Positions 63,876 through 64,000 of a DNA stretch of 64,000 nt are shown piece by piece. Position 1 is the first letter of the stretch; the number at the start of each line of letters is the position of its first letter. Both the position numbers and the translations under genes were made by a program. This DNA is from Trinickia soli (GTDB lineage: Bacteria > Pseudomonadota > Gammaproteobacteria > Burkholderiales > Burkholderiaceae), in the NCBI RefSeq assembly GCF_002879855.1, contig NZ_PNYB01000012.1:141934-205933 (forward strand), read 5' to 3'. The notes beneath the pieces were generated by a model that was not told where the DNA came from, did no database searches, and saw only the letters and a list, made by a program, of their open reading frames with translations.

Positions 63876-64000
63876 GTGTGCGCCGTGAAAAGGTGGCGCT
63901 TTCCAGCGGGTGCAAGCCCCGCCCGGCAACCGCTCCAGCCGGAAGCAACTGGAGCAGTCATGGAGGTAACGAAGTGGCTGAAGCCTCTGGTAATGCGTGT
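63876..64000 (+). mobile_element. 5' end of a probable group II intron, cut by the window edge
   Basis: From 63876 the sequence opens GTGTGCGCC, matching the GUGYG start of bacterial group II introns, and continues with domain I-like stems: GCGCC-GGCGC, GCGGG with CCCCGC after a TGCAA loop, and CTCCAG-CTGGAG around CCGGAAGCAA. Just upstream, CGAAGGCGG and CCGCTTCG form a terminator-like dyad ending at the boundary, a type of target used by class C introns. The reverse transcriptase gene would lie beyond the window. Confidence 0.6.

Overview
The window is GC-rich, densely coded Gram-negative DNA. It most resembles a Burkholderiaceae chromosome (Burkholderia, Paraburkholderia, Caballeronia or Trinickia type). 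This rests on a short H-NS protein, an HU protein with a histone H1-like tail, OprD and Burkholderia-type trimeric porins, a divergent argP/LysE-type exporter pair, and T6SS genes. The species assignment is inference. No rRNA, CRISPR array or insertion sequence was seen. One tRNA (selC) is present, and the 5' end of a probable group II intron runs off the right edge.

Layout. 1-2.3 kb: a large reverse-strand protein cut by the window edge, joining a RelE-like N-terminus, a UvrD-type helicase and ankyrin repeats. 2.4-7.3 kb: LysE-type exporter and ArgP, an XRE-cupin regulator, and a DUF72 gene coupled to a POT peptide transporter. 7.6-14.7 kb: a complete peptide ABC operon (oppABCDF order) followed by an OprD porin. 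14.8-17.8 kb: a small hypothetical gene, a TetR regulator, a J-domain protein and an SDR. 18-21.2 kb: a GntP permease divergent from a sigma-54 activator, with a readable -24/-12 promoter and three upstream dyads. 21.3-25.3 kb: a lipoprotein, H-NS, a nucleoside salvage set (nupC, cdd, nucleoside hydrolase) and a cupin. 25.5-32.9 kb: a TetR-controlled tripartite efflux operon (emrA, emrB, nodT type) and a secreted M9 collagenase. 33-44 kb: a fused glycosyltransferase, galU, a Tat-exported phospholipase C, HU, a dihaem peroxidase, an AcpA-type phosphatase and a general porin. 44.3-57.3 kb: a YihY membrane protein, a three-subunit formate dehydrogenase with an in-frame UGA (selenocysteine) and a SECIS-like hairpin, then fdhE-selA-selB-selC. 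57.4-64 kb: an orphan HigA-type antitoxin, an AT-rich stretch, then a T6SS vgrG module with a predicted two-domain peptidoglycan effector and two small secreted proteins.

How the parts fit. The formate dehydrogenase block is nearly self-contained: the Sec-containing catalytic subunit, iron-sulfur and cytochrome b subunits, the FdhE maturation factor, SelA to make Sec-tRNA, SelB to deliver it, and the tRNA itself. Only selD is not in the window. The change in gene content and base composition immediately after selC suggests that the T6SS module is accessory DNA placed next to a tRNA gene known elsewhere as an island insertion point. The most promising unusual items are the RelE-like/helicase/ankyrin fusion, the bifunctional T6SS effector, the sigma-54 controlled permease circuit, a nitrilase-fold protein lacking its catalytic cysteine, and a glycosyltransferase carrying an extra half-domain.
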